From: Chrysophaeum taylorii
Lineage: Eukaryota > Sar > Pelagophyceae > Pelagomonadales > Pelagomonadaceae
DNA: 64,000 bases
Reading direction: 5' to 3'
NCBI GenBank assembly: GCA_029834535.1
Contig: JAQMWT010000141.1
Span: 17,023-81,022, forward strand
The notes beneath the pieces are model-generated. The model was not told where the DNA came from. It ran no database searches and saw only the letters and a program-made list of their open reading frames with translations. Of this stretch, positions 1 through 11,470 are shown piece after piece. Positions within the stretch are counted from its first letter, which is position 1, and each line of letters starts with the position of its first letter. The translations under genes and the position numbers were made by a program.

Positions 1-976
1 ACTTTGGCTCTTCCTTAACTTACTTACAGACGAGGTTGTCGACCTAGAGCGAGAGCACGTCTCGCGTCGTAACTTTAATCGCTGACCCACCTGCTGACCG
101 GCAACTGAGCGTGGCCATTGCTACACCGCCAAGGCCAAGTCGCTGGCAGCTCCAGGCGGCAATGGCGACGGCACTGGCCTCTACGGTCCCGTCCGTCAGC
201 AGCACGCCTATGATCTATCCCGAGCCAAGAGTTCGACTGTTCAAGAAGCTCGCTCCCGAGGGCGAAATCCGCGTGCGTCGACCAGGTCGACTACCGCGAG
301 AGCCTTACGACGCCGTCTTTTATCGAGATCCGAGACGACCTTCGATGCGGAGGCTGCCGCCACCGGTTCCGACACAGACGTCGAATGCATCCGACAACGA
401 GAGGAATGGCAGAAGGATGCTCATGAGGCTGTCGCCAAAGCCGCCATCTTTTCGTTCGTACGTACGTCGAACGGCGCGCGAGCGCAACCTCGAGCAGGCA
501 GGCCAGGCCCGCCGATGAGCTGCTGCTGCTGCTGCTGCTGCTGCCCAGCAGAGGTTGAGTACCAAGCTCCATCCCACTCCTCCTCAAACAACACCCTGAG
601 CCTCCTGCGCGTCCCAACGCGCTGGCTTTTGATTGATTGCGTCTCGTACGACGACGACGATCTCGATCACCAACCCCCAGCCCGATGATGATGATGATGA
701 TCGCGAGTGCGTGACTATTCTTGCCGAGACAGAGACTTAGCCTTTTTTTGCCGTGAAGGAAGCGCCGCCTTGATGGATGATAAATAAATAAGCTCGTCGA
801 GGAAGGCAGGCTCGCTCACTGCTTGAAATCGAACCACCCGCACACCCGCCTGCTGCCAGGCATCCCGACCCAAAGAAAGCCCCCTTTTTCTCATAGTAAG
901 CAGTCGAGCTTGGGGGAGGGGGGACACCCCACTGTGCACACACCCCCTGCCAGCCACACATTGTATTATTAAAATA
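1..976. other. Left flank without a supported gene
   Basis: Several short open frames exist on both strands, including a 135-codon one at 111-518, but none has a recognisable domain and they overlap one another. A CTG trinucleotide run lies at 519-543 and a GAT run near 687-702. I see nothing that supports a gene here. Confidence 0.5.
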
Positions 977-1945
977 CTAGGCGACGAGGTCTGAAAGGAA
1001 CTTGGCCTTTTCGAGGCACTTGTCGGCATTGGTGTCCTCGAGGGTGTCAAAGAGGGAGGCCGTGGCGCCTTGGGCATCGATGGGGACTTGGGGATCGTCG
1101 AACCAGGCACGAATCTTGGGCTCGGGAATCCCGAGGGCGAGCATCGCTTTACCGAAGTGGTCGGTCGCAGGGGTGGCCTTGAGCCAGTTGCAGCGCTCCG
1201 CACAGGCCTCAAAGGGCGAGGCGGAGGCGTGGACACCGTTGTCTCCGGTGTTGGGCTCGAACTCGAGCCCGAGCTCGTGCCACTCGTAATATACGAGAGC
1301 TCTCAGAGAGCCGGCGGCGGCCTCGAGAGGATTGGTCGCGCCAAGAACTTTCCCGCGGAAATCCGCCCACGACAGCGCGTTGGTGGGCCACTCGACCAAA
1401 TAGTAGTAGATCGACGCCCCGGGCGCGCAGAACTTGCCGCGCATGGCCATGTAGAATCCGTTGATAACGAAGATCTCGCCAATTTTTCCGCAGTAAAAAC
1501 CTCCACCGAACTTGACCAAGTCCACACCTCGCTTCAAATCGCTCCACTTCTTGTCCAGCCCGGCCCCGTCGACACCCAGTTTCCCGCAAGCCTCTTTGGC
1601 GTTGTACACGAGACCCGCGTCCAGCGCCGAAGACCAGGTCAGCCCGAACTTCGCCTCGAATTCGCCCACGGCCTTTGCAGAAGGCGCGAGCTCGCGCGGC
1701 AACAGCTTCACGGCCTTGGCGGCGATCGCGCCGTAGTGGTTGTCGACGAGCGACTCCTCATCAATTTTTCTCGCGTCTATCGACCCTTCGCCAACGATTT
1801 CGATCCCATTCGCGGCGAACTGCTTCGCACACAACGCCTTCACCTGCGCCGTCACGGCGTGCGGCTTGATGAACACGAATGCGCTCGAGTCCTTCTTCGC
1901 CGCACGGATCTCGAGCGCGCAGATTCGATTCTCTAGCGATGCCAT
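977..1945 (-). CDS. Nucleoside diphosphate kinase-like protein with a long insertion
   Basis: Encodes 322 residues from an ATG. The N-terminal part has the phosphate-loop strand of NDP kinases (FVFIKPHAV, Lys27-Pro28; canonical KPD becomes KPH). The G-A-T-N-P-x-E-A-A motif lies at about 202-210, and the active-site region is N236-G-V-H239-A-S-A-S, so the catalytic His is kept. An ordinary NDPK is about 150 residues; here roughly 100 residues are inserted between the first strand and the ATNP motif, and about 75 follow the His. The family normally transfers a phosphate between nucleoside tri- and diphosphates through phospho-His. Whether this divergent form is a nucleotide kinase or a signalling or structural relative is not decidable from sequence. 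No intron is needed and no targeting signal is obvious. Confidence 0.75.
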   Translation of the reverse strand: MASLENRICALEIRAAKKDSSAFVFIKPHAVTAQVKALCAKQFAANGIEIVGEGSIDARKIDEESLVDNHYGAIAAKAVKLLPRELAPSAKAVGEFEAKFGLTWSSALDAGLVYNAKEACGKLGVDGAGLDKKWSDLKRGVDLVKFGGGFYCGKIGEIFVINGFYMAMRGKFCAPGASIYYYLVEWPTNALSWADFRGKVLGATNPLEAAAGSLRALVYYEWHELGLEFEPNTGDNGVHASASPFEACAERCNWLKATPATDHFGKAMLALGIPEPKIRAWFDDPQVPIDAQGATASLFDTLEDTNADKCLEKAKFLSDLVA

Positions 1946-2052
1946 CCTTCAACAACTCTCCTCCTCACTCACAGAAGGGATGTGCCTGACGGCCGGAGAT
2001 AAGTTCAAGGGACCTAGTCGGGGTCATCGCCGAATCAGAAGGGGTTTAGGAC

Positions 2053-3110
2053 TAACAAGTGCAGGCCAGTAAGTTCACCTAGTCCCAATCTCTAACCCCA
2101 GTAAGTTCACCTGGTCCCAGTTAGTTTCTTGAAAATTTATTGAATAAGTTCACCTGGTCAGTAAGTTCACCTAGTCCAAATCTCTAACCCCAGTAAGTTC
2201 GGCGTAAACCCACTCGTGCTCACACCCACTCCTTCGAGCTCGTCGCTTTCGCCTCCGCCAATCTAAGCTGCTTCGATCCGCACACGCCGCTAACCTTTGA
2301 GTTTACTCTTAAACCCCCAGTAAGCTCGCCTGGTCCCAGTAAGTTCACCTGGTCACTATATTCACCTAGTCCCAATCTCAAACCCCAGTAAGTTCACCTG
2401 GTCCCAGTAAGTTCACCTACAGTGCGCGTGTAGACGCCGGGAGGGGGCTTATCGGTATTGCGCAGCACGTGTGGGGTAGGGTGGAGTCGTCGACTCAGAA
2501 GAGCATATCCTCGGGGTTGCCGATCGACAGAGAGCCACGTGGAGCTGGACGTGACAGAAGACGGCCTTGGGAAAGAGGACGCCGACCTCGCGGGGCGTCT
2601 GGCCCTGGCTCTTGTGGCCCTGGCTCTTGTCGATCGTTTGGCGTCGGCGGGCCTTAAGGGATACAGGTTGGAGGAGCCTCGGCGACACGACACGATCGAT
2701 CACGTATCTGGTACCGTTGCAGTGGCCGTGCGACGGGTCGAGGTTGCGAAGACTTTAAGCTCGCCATCAAAGTCAGCATGCCGTTGGTTGTCAGGGAGTC
2801 GAAAACTCGACTGCAAAGAGCGAGGCGTCGCCTTCCGACCCAACCCAGTCTGCCTAAAAGAACTCCGACGCCTCGTCTCCGGGAAAAAAAGGCCGCGGTC
2901 ATGCGCGCGTTGTCAGCATCGACAACATCGTTTCGACGGGGCGTGAGAATGGCGCGCTGGCTAAAAGAGCCGCCGCGGGTCGTGGAAATAGTCTGCGAGG
3001 TCGCCGTAGACGGCTTGGAGGATCAATGCCTGGCTCGTGGGCCTACCTGATCCTTACCCTCGGGGGACAAACAGACAAACAAACAGACAAACATCTGTCG
3101 ATTAGTAGTA
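2053..3110. repeat. Dispersed repeat family, copy A
   Basis: Begins at TAACAAGTGCAGG and ends at ACATCTGTCGATTAGTAGT, the same ends as copies B and C. The first ~370 bp is an irregular array of AGTAAGTTCACCTGGTCCC-like units, about eight here. The middle (about 2420-3050) is closely similar in all three copies. The tail is a CAGA/CAAA-rich tract. Compared with B and C it lacks the ~200 bp block ending in CCTTCATGCTCCC, so it is a deletion variant. No recognisable coding domain; short open frames in the middle are shared between copies but interrupted. Likely a non-autonomous mobile element of unknown class. Confidence 0.85.
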
Positions 3111-4096
3111 GTAAGGATATAAGTTCAAAGCACCTCTCTCTCGGGGGTTGTAGTGGTTTTCTCAGATACCCGCCCCTCCTGGCCGAACCGGGGGCCTCAA
3201 CAACCCTTCCTCCCAACCCGAACCGCGGGTGAAACCACCACACGCCCGATCTCAGCGTAATACCTCACGCCATCTCACGAAAATCGGACAATGAAATGCG
3301 GGTAATAGCAAGAAGACAGCAAGAAAGCAAAACACAAACGTCCGGTAGTACATTGGGTTCTTCAGCGGAAGCGCAGGTGAAGGTGTCGAGATGACACCCC
3401 TCCCCATAAATGCAAGGTCAATACCAGGGCAACAATCAGGGTAAGTCAGGCAGGCAAGTGGGGGAAATGGGCGTTACTGCCACAGGGTCAAAGCGATGAG
3501 GGGACGACGGCCAGGAATCCCGGTCATAAGGGGTATAGCTTGACGACGACACCTAAGAATGGTGGGCCGGCGGCTGGCTGCTGCGTATGTGATGGGCTCC
3601 GCCGCCCTCAGGTCGTCGCGCGATTCGACTCGATTCGCCGCCGACTCGCCGCCGACTCGCGCAACAACACGGATTATATATATTCTCGGCGGCAGTGGAC
3701 AACGAGGCGCGAGTCTCGCTCGATAATGTCGTGACATCATGGAGGCTGCGTGCGCTTATGCATGAGATCGATGAACAGCGTCGTTTAGTCTCGAGCCGGA
3801 CAACCTTGGAGGTACGACCCCGGCGGATACGCCGCCGCCGCCAAAGCGTCGTCGCGGTTTTCGAGCTGCGCTTTGGGGCCTAAGATGACCCCAGCAGGGA
3901 CTACGTCGCCAGCCCATCTTATGGATGCCGGATGCAATATCGCGCCTCTACCAATAGTCTTCTTGCGGAAGGCGATGCGCCCGTGCTCGAAGACCTGCGA
4001 AAAGAAAACAAAACGTTGTCAGCGCGGAACTATTTTCGTAGATGACTTCACGTTTCGTAACACTGTCTTCTCAGAACGTGAGCAACATTCACTGAA
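3111..4096. other. No gene seen
   Basis: Only short overlapping open frames without recognisable motifs. Nothing could be assigned. Confidence 0.5.
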
Positions 4097-4134
4097 TGCT
4101 CGTCTATGATGGCGTCAGCCATCATAGACGAGCA
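4097..4134. repeat. Perfect 17-bp inverted repeat with 4-base loop
   Basis: Arms 4097-4113 and 4118-4134 are exact reverse complements around a GTCA loop. The last recognisable open segment of the broken Pls-like gene ends with a stop inside this palindrome (4115-4117), so it marks the truncation point. It could be a rearrangement joint or a cruciform site; a transcription terminator is less likely in a eukaryote. Confidence 0.8.
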
Positions 4135-6913
4135 ACGGTGGCTCGTAGAAATACCAATTGTTCACAAAGGCGGTCGAGTCAACGTTAGCTCCGAACAAGC
4201 ACATGTATGCATTGGCAATTCGACTACAGCGGATAAGCAGCATAATTTGGCGGGAGAGGCCTAAGAAGATCACCTGATAGTCCATGTATGCGAATCTTCG
4301 CCAAGGCGACGACCACGCGGGCGTCGCTCGCGCTTTGAAAAAGTCGCGCACTATCAGCCACTGCCATACGCGGAAGACGAGCGCCATCGACACCAAGGCC
4401 AAGAGGGCGATGGGCCCGATGAGCAAGAGCGCGGGAGTGCGCGGAACCGGGGGGCGCCATGCTTGGATACGCCCGGAGGCACGGACGCGGAACCCGTTTT
4501 TGTAGTAGTCAGATTTAAAGTAGTTTGCTTTCTCGTACGGTATACCCGAACGGCACATTCGTAAGCAGGAATGAGCGCAACAATGCTGAGCAAGAATAAA
4601 ACGAGAGCACGCGAAAGCGGCTGCAGCAATCTTTCGACCATATAGCGTTGCTGCTCGCGATTTTCTGACTGGTCCACCGTCTTACTTTGCAAGAAGACGC
4701 TGGAATCGAAGTACGTCGACCCGGTTTGGACGACGAAGTTCTCCGGTACCACCGTTTGGTGTCCAACAACTGCGCCGTCTTCGACCACAACACCAGCGTT
4801 TAGCCGTGAGCGAAGACCAATTTGCGCGCGCTCACCCCGATCCTCGCCGGCTTGTAATATCCGGCGGCTCCTTTGCGCGACGTCGCAAACCCCGACAGAG
4901 TTGTGAATTCGCAGACCCGAGATGTCAAAAGAAGATGAGATAGAGGGAGCAGCATCCTGCACATATTCATCATCATCACAACAGTTACTTATTTTCATCG
5001 AGGGAGGAAGCAAAAAGCAGACACTGTTGTTGTTGTTGTTGTTCAAAAAACCTCGATCAAATCCGCTTCGACGGGCGAAAAGAAAAAGACGCTCGCCATG
5101 CTTGCGGTAAAGTGAACGCGCGCGCCCAACGCCTTCATCAACGCCACACTCAACAGGCCGTTTTCTGACCACACCATCATACCAAATTTAACCAAGATGC
5201 GAAACCAAATCCACTCGATAAACCACGCCCGCAGACGCCACGTCAAATCATATTCGGACTTGCGTGCCCCTGGACGCAACCGGCCGATAAGCAGCCACTT
5301 CAAGACCACGACGCCAACGCCTGCCGAGACGAACATCGCAAAGAAGTAGCTCGATACAAAATAGATAAGCTCGCGATATCGAAAGCGCCAGGAGTACCAA
5401 TCCAACTGCCGTAAAAAGAACTCGACGAGTATGCTCGTCCCAACGAATGACCCATAGAGGTAGCACGCGAGCGTCGCAAGTTTTGCAACCTCAAAAAAAC
5501 AGAACCATGTGATCCGTTTTGTGTCGTCGTCGACGCGTGCGACATTCGCGTCGCCCGACAACAACAGTTGCGCCGGACTCGACTGATACAGGCGATCACG
5601 GGCCAGGAGTTGGCCGCTCGCCGTCGCGGCGTCGTGGTCGAGCACAGCACCGTATTCTAGCTTGCATCCTGGCATCACGACAGCCGCTGACTCGACCTTT
5701 GCGCGCGTTTCGATGGCCGCGCGCGCGAAGCGCATGCCACCGTCGGGTTCAAACATACGAGCGTAACAGAAGCCGCTCGCTCGCGCGTGCTCCCCGACCG
5801 AGAAAAGGTCGAATTCTCGGAACAGAACTTCGACGCGCGCACGAACCGAGATCCGGGCGCCCATGACCAAGTAGAACGCGTTAATGAGGAGCGTGTCGTG
5901 GACGAAGGTACCGACCCACGAGTCGAACTGGTCGACGAGCCGATCGACGAGCCACCAGCGCAAGAAGTACGGCGTCACGTTTTCCCGACCCGGTAGCGGC
6001 CGATCACTAGCCACTTCGCGAGAATGGTGATCGCTGTGAGTGACAACAACATAAAGAGCGGGATGACCAACGGCAGTAAGAGACCGTAAGCGTAGACGCA
6101 GTTCGTCCCAGCAAGCTTGACGTGTGACCACGGCGCGTTGTCGCGTCGAACCTCGACGCGCTTCGTAGCTATCGATTTGGAACGCCACTGGACCCAGTGC
6201 CCAAAGTGATACACGCTGGAATGAGCGCGATCGATACCAACACGACGACGACGATCACCGAGACCGCCTGCACCACGTCGACGACCCAGTGCGGCAGTCT
6301 TCTAGTAGGAGAACCAAGATCGACGCCGTCGGGGAGTGGCACGATATTCGCGAGCGGCGGCTCACTTTCCTGACGCGCAATACAAAGCACCTCGTTCGCT
6401 AGTTCAGCAATCGCGAGATTCGGATCCATAAGCGTTCACTTCCACATTCAAGTCCCGCCGCAACCGTGTTTGCACCATCAAAGCGTCTTGCGAAGACAAG
6501 CCGAGGCGTGCGACGGATGTTGTCTGCGCGTCGACGTCGGCCTCTGCCACTGATGCGAGGATGTGCAAGAGAGTGGCTTGCACGTACGCTAGCTGTTCTT
6601 GGCGTGCTTTGATATCGGGATAGTTTGTTGCCACTGCCGGCTCCTGAGGTACTTCCCAAACGTCAAACGCGTCGATGATGTCGTGCTTCCGAGAGAGCCC
6701 GCTGACGACGACAAGATGGGACGCCGCATTTTTTTTCACACCAAAGTCATCTTCTCTGGCGTTTTCACCGCCAGACTTCAGAACGCGAAACCGAATCTTA
6801 TCAAGCCATCCGTGGCCGAGAGCACTTCTCTCGTCATCATCGAACGCCGGAGCACGCCGCCGCAACAACATCTGGTACCTCTCGATGATCTGGTGCCGTG
6901 ACTTGGAAAACAA
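4115..6913 (-). pseudogene. Carrier protein plus Pls/PosA-type membrane terminal domain, frame-broken
   Basis: Open segments in all three minus frames join into one familiar order. A carrier-protein domain (about 6430-6700) has L-G-L-S-S-Q-D-A around the phosphopantetheine Ser (canonical G-x-D-S-L). Then come a membrane segment (about 6200-6330), another ending in A-K-W-L-V-I-G-R-Y-R (about 5990-6100), Y-F-L-R-W-W-L-V-D-R-L (about 5940-5980), and a left-handed-helix region (about 5640-5850). A second unit follows with L-K-W-L-L-I-G-R-L-R-P-G near 5280 and a third partial membrane/hexapeptide unit to 4115. This matches the C-terminal part of bacterial Pls/PosA-type NRPS-like proteins. Single-base shifts lie near 6430, 6205 and 5985. 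A CAA-rich stretch near 4975-5050 may be an intron. Probably a pseudogene truncated at the palindrome. Confidence 0.7.
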
Positions 6914-9282
6914 CGTGGCAAGCTGCGGAGAAGTTTCGACGTTGCGACAAGATCGGCGGCGGCGGCGGCGATTTGTTCCGAGCTTCGCTGAGATTGCACG
7001 AGAGAGTTGGCACCTGGGGGGGCAGAGTTTTTTTCGCGCGAAAGGGCGCCAAAACTAAAAGTAATAGTACCACCCGAGAGAACAACAAGGTTCTCGAAAT
7101 CTCAGACTCTGATGATTGGGACGCAAGCCTTTCGCACCTTGCTTACCCAAGGTAATAATGCTGGTTTCCGTCGAGAACCAGTCGTAGGTCGCCGCCGCTG
7201 AATTTTTCTTATGGTGACAAGCCAAATAAGTGACGTGCACGTTTAGCGTCACGAGACGCATCCACAAAAAAAAAAGCTGGGTCTTCGTTCGTCAACGATA
7301 GCAAGCACGGCACCAAGAAGTTTGCGACGTGAGGCAGGAAAGGGCGCGGGTGGTCTGTGAAGCCGAGCAAGATATTCCACACGATATAGAGCTGGACCCA
7401 TTCCGACATCAACGCCGGGCAGACTTCAAAACGAACCAATTCTGCGATGATGATTCCCGAACTTAGTGTTTTCGTGGAAACTTCCACGCGTGCGGTTGGT
7501 TGGTGAAGCACACAACTCCAGTAGGCTAGTTCAAACCCAGCGCCTGAAAAGGGGTGTGTAGCCACACGTACGCGTCTTGCTTTTGACAACGGACTCTGAA
7601 GACGCGCGCGTTGCAGTCGCACGTTTTGGAGACGCACTCGACGGCTCCCATCACGATTTTTGCCGCGAGAAGCTCTCCGGCCGCTCGCGCAGTGCCGAGT
7701 TGACTCGGGTCGCGTCTCGTCTCGGCTATGCTCCGCATAGCCGAGAGAACAACCTCGCGCGTCATGCGCCTGCGTTTGAATTCGCTTCGAGTCGAGTGTG
7801 GAATAAATAAACGACATACTCTAAGGGCGAAGACGAGTCTACGTCAACAGCGTCGCTGCTCGCGCGATTTATGGCAGTTTCTTGAGCCTTGAAAAAATCG
7901 AGCAAGAAGTCCGAGTTTTTTCCTGGTACGTAGCGCAAACGGACGGAGCATCGATATGCCGAGCGTGTGAAGAGCGAAAGAATAGAGGACAGCGCGTCGT
8001 AGGTCGATGGCAGCGCGCTCTTCTTCTGAAACGGGAAGTTCTCGACCGGGTTGTTCGATTTCAAGTTCTTGCGCAACCTGCAAGAGAACGGGCATCTTGA
8101 TGATGTTTGACTTAACTTCGTTGACGAAAGCTGCGACGTCGACGAGAGACTCGTCATACTACTCGAGACGATGCATCAGCTCCTCCGGAACGGCGAGTTG
8201 TCGAAGGATGTCTCGCACGTACGTCGGGGTGGTCTTTGAGCGAGGTGTCTGGCGGGAAGAGTCCAACGATCTGCTCCGCTACACGGTCGACGAGAGCCAA
8301 GCCGAGAGAGCAGCAAGGACAACCAAACGACAGATCATCCACGGCTGGTTTGGCGACCGCACTCGCTGCTCGTGAAGCAATGGCTTCCTGGCCAGAGCCT
8401 TCGCCCTCAAGCGCAACAATAGTGTCGCGGAGTGCGCCCGAAGGTGTCGCACCGTCGACGCCGCCGAGGTGTGCAGCGAGGCCGGGGCGGGATTAGATGC
8501 CCACCAACTTCCTCTCGTTGAAAGTCAGTCGTGACGTTGACGGCGGACCAGAAATAGCGGTTGTCCGTCGCCCAACGATTGCAGCGAATCATCCTGCGAT
8601 CTCGACCCTCGCCGACGACGATGCCAAAACAGAAGCAACCGAATTTATCAGCGTGCCTGGGCTCTTCTTAGAGTCACGCAAAAGATAAGATAAGATAAGA
8701 TGAGCGCGCGCACACAACACTACACCCGTCGCGTGCTTTTTTCCATGACACCGCCGAATGCGCAAGATTCATCTCGGTATCGAGGCTGTCGCAGCTATCA
8801 AGCGCCGCGACGAGGAGTCGTGAGCTCGAGGCGCGAGGGACGAACTTGACTACGCCGTTTTGATGGAGGACAAGCACATAAATCTCGTGCGGCAGTTGCG
8901 CGATGACGTCCTCTTGAACATGGGGTCGCGTCTCGATGATGTCATCCTTCGATACGACTATCTTTGCGACCACAGCACCTTCGTGCGCGCAACGCCCACA
9001 GCCCAGATGGTGCTGGCAGTAGAGGTTTTCACCTGGGGAAACGTATTATAATCATCATCGCTTCAATTCATCACAGTCGTCGTGCACCATATGACTTTCT
9101 ATTAGGTCCATTTCATCAAAAATATTGATCGCGACTCTGGTTACGAGACTATCGTCGATCGTGTTTTCGGCCTTGATTTCGATTTTTCGAATCACGTAGT
9201 GGTCGTCGAGTACTTCCCAGACGCCCAGAAAGTCGGAAAGCTCGTAGCAGCGTCCCCGAGCCCGAGCTTCCGCGAGCAAGCA
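6914..9282 (-). pseudogene. Middle part of the broken FAAL/Pls-like gene, not identified
   Basis: Lies between the ligase and carrier modules. Short open segments with coding-like composition occur on the minus strand at 9055-9279, 8674-8973, 8154-8342, 7844-8095, 7526-7765 and around 7209-7450, in changing frames. The 9055-9279 segment continues the ligase frame after a single in-frame TAG. A Leu/Ala-rich segment at 7844-8095 and a Trp-rich hydrophobic one near 7330-7440 look like protein, but I cannot name a domain. Introns, frameshifts or both may separate them. Calling it one gene with its neighbours is inference from strand and domain order. Confidence 0.4.
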
Positions 9283-11470
9283 CTAGGACCACTTTAACGT
9301 CGGATCGGTTAGCGGGATAAATCGTCTATCCACCTCATCCGGTGGTGCCAGGCCCATCGAATCGAGGGTGTTACCCGCCGTATCACAAGCAGAGCCGACG
9401 AGCCGCCATAGCCACTGGGAAAAGCTACCGCCGTCCTCTGCTGCTGAGTTTCTCCTTCGGGAAACAAAAACGTTGCGCCCGCAATCGATGGCATTTAGCG
9501 GCCGTCGTTTTCCACCGAGTGTTGTTGGGTTTGAATCAAAGACGACGCTAAGCTTGCCAGCTAACAGCGCGTCTCGAATCGCCCGGCGCCGTAGCTTCCC
9601 GCTCGTCGTTTTCAAAATGGTCTTCTGCTTGATGAACACGACGCGGCGCGGTGCCAGACCAACCGTTTTGCGAACGCATTTTGGGAGCGTCGACGCGAGA
9701 GCCTCGCACTCGGATGCAGCGTGATCGCGGACTTCGAGCACGATACACAACCACTCGTCGTCGTCGTCGTCGTCAGCTTCGACGACGACGACGACGACGG
9801 AAAAGGCGGCGATACATCCCGGTCTCGCGGCGTCGACCATAGCCTCCGTCGCAGCAATTTCGACGTCGTCGCTGTAATAATTTTCGCCGCAAACGATGAT
9901 CACGTCTTTGATTTTTCGGCCGCAAACGAAAAGGCGACCGTCCTCGACGAACGCTTCGTCGCCCGTCCTCAGGTATACCTTGCCATCGTCCGGCTCGAGT
10001 CGGGCGCTGAAGATCTCGGTGCTGAGTTCTGGTTTGCCCCAGTAACCCTGAGCGACCGAGCCAGAGCTCAACCAAACAGCTCGCCGGGCGTGCCGTCGGG
10101 TAAAACGCCTCGCGTCTCCGCATCAACGACGCAGAGGTCAATCTGGAATTCGGAGCCGCACGACGCGAGGTCTGGCCGTCGTCGCGACATCACGAGACCT
10201 TCAGCCTCGCCGCACGTCGCGACTACGTGCTCGGCTAGACCATAGTTCGGCACGAATAAGGTACGATTGCCGTCGTCCAACAACCTGCAGCGAACGGCGA
10301 AAAACGCGGCGAACTCGCGGAGGATCGAAGGCACGCATCGCTGGCCAGCGCCACAAGCGAGAAGAACCACGCAACTCAGGTCAACGTCGTTGATATCGGC
10401 ACCAGCAGCGGCGCGCTTCGTGCACAGCTGGTAGCCAAAGTCGGGCGCCGCGGTCCACAACGCGCGATACTTCGACACGGCGCGCATCCACGCGAGGGGA
10501 TCGGCGAGGAACGAGAGAGGCGAGAAGTTGACCATGTGGTAGCCAGCGCAGAACGGACCAAGCAACGTCAGCATCAAACCCGTGTCATGGAACTGCGGGA
10601 GCCACGAAGCCGCGACGACGCGCGACGACGGTTCTCGAAGATCGCGCAACCGGGCACTACTGGCCTCGCCCAAACGAAGGTCGAAACATCGGCGCTGCGC
10701 TGGCAAGAAAATATCGTTGAGATTATGCCAGATGTTGGCGTGTGAAAATCATGACGCCCTTCGGGTCGCTGCGGGAGACAATGAGGAGATTTCGGGCGAT
10801 GATGCGACAAAAAACGCACCCCGTCGAGCAGGACGTGAATTGAAGGAAGGCAACGGCATCGGAGGGGGACTGCTCGAGAAGATTGCTGCGCTGTTCCTGT
10901 AGTGATTCGCTCCCGTAAAAACTCTGCGCGTGAGCTCACCAGCCGATGGAACAGTGCTGTACTCAGGTCGTCATCGTTGACACCCTCGCCCAGGCCCTCC
11001 GTGTTGTGCCAGCGTATCCCGGGCCACGAGTGCCATACGCTCGTCGTCGCGCGCAGCTTATTCACAATACTGTCGGTAAGACCCACCTCGGCACCGCAGT
11101 TTTTGGTTACAAGGTCCAGCTTCTCGAGGCCGCGCCGAAGCTGGGCGGGGTCGGTAGGATAATTCGGTACGGCCAAAATGCCAGCGCGAAGACACGCGAC
11201 GAAGGCGACGAAGAACTCGGGACCAGGAGCGTACGCGAGCACGGCGCGATCGCCCACAGCGAGACCAAGGTCCCCGAGAAGCCAGTCGGCCACGAACGTC
11301 GATCGGGCCCAGACCACTCCAAACGATAGGCTGGTAACTTCGGCGCCAGCGCCGTCGAGCCAAGTTAGGAAGGTCTCCTTTTCGAGCGTAGTTGCCGTTT
11401 TTCGTGCCTGTTCCTGCCAACTTACTTCGTCGCTCCAGGGGCGAAACCATCGCGGCCTGCTCGAAGTCAT
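9283..11470 (-). pseudogene. Fatty acyl-AMP ligase (FAAL) module, frame-broken
   Basis: Starts at an ATG at 11470. In order: the FAAL N-terminal block G-D-R-A-V-L-A-Y-A-P-G, the core L-Q-F-T-S-C-S-T-G-D-P-K-G-V (second Gly of TSGSTG replaced by Cys), H-A-N-I-W-H-N-L, S-W-L-P-Q-F-H-D-T-G-L, Y-G-L-A-E-H, G-Y-W-G-K-P-E, R-T-G-D-E-A, G-R-K-I-K-D and the C-terminal catalytic Lys region T-S-G-K-L-R-R-R. Such enzymes adenylate a fatty acid and load it onto a carrier protein, which fits the carrier domain downstream. Splicing 10769-10819 restores the TSGSTG loop. One surplus base in the A4 run at 10745-10748, one missing base near 10066-10070 and an in-frame TAG at 9283-9285 are not explained by splicing. 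Poly-Val and poly-Asp runs near 9735-9790 are codon-repeat expansions. Probably a pseudogene of bacterial-type origin. Confidence 0.75.
10769..10819 (-). other. 51-nt spliceosomal intron inside the FAAL sequence
   Basis: On the minus strand the intron runs GTGCG...CCCGCAG. Removing it joins the codons to read S-T-G-D-P-K-G, the exact FAAL core motif, whereas the retained sequence inserts 17 unrelated residues there. The preceding tract is pyrimidine-rich. Phase 2 intron. Confidence 0.75.

Noticed and set aside
6914-9282. Acyl-CoA dehydrogenase between FAAL and carrier domains
   Set aside because: That order is known in some FAAL proteins, but I could not find dehydrogenase motifs in the open segments.
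10066-10070. Second intron to explain the frame change at G-E-L-F / S-S-G-S
   Set aside because: No GT-AG pair fits; the open segments overlap directly and a single missing base explains it.
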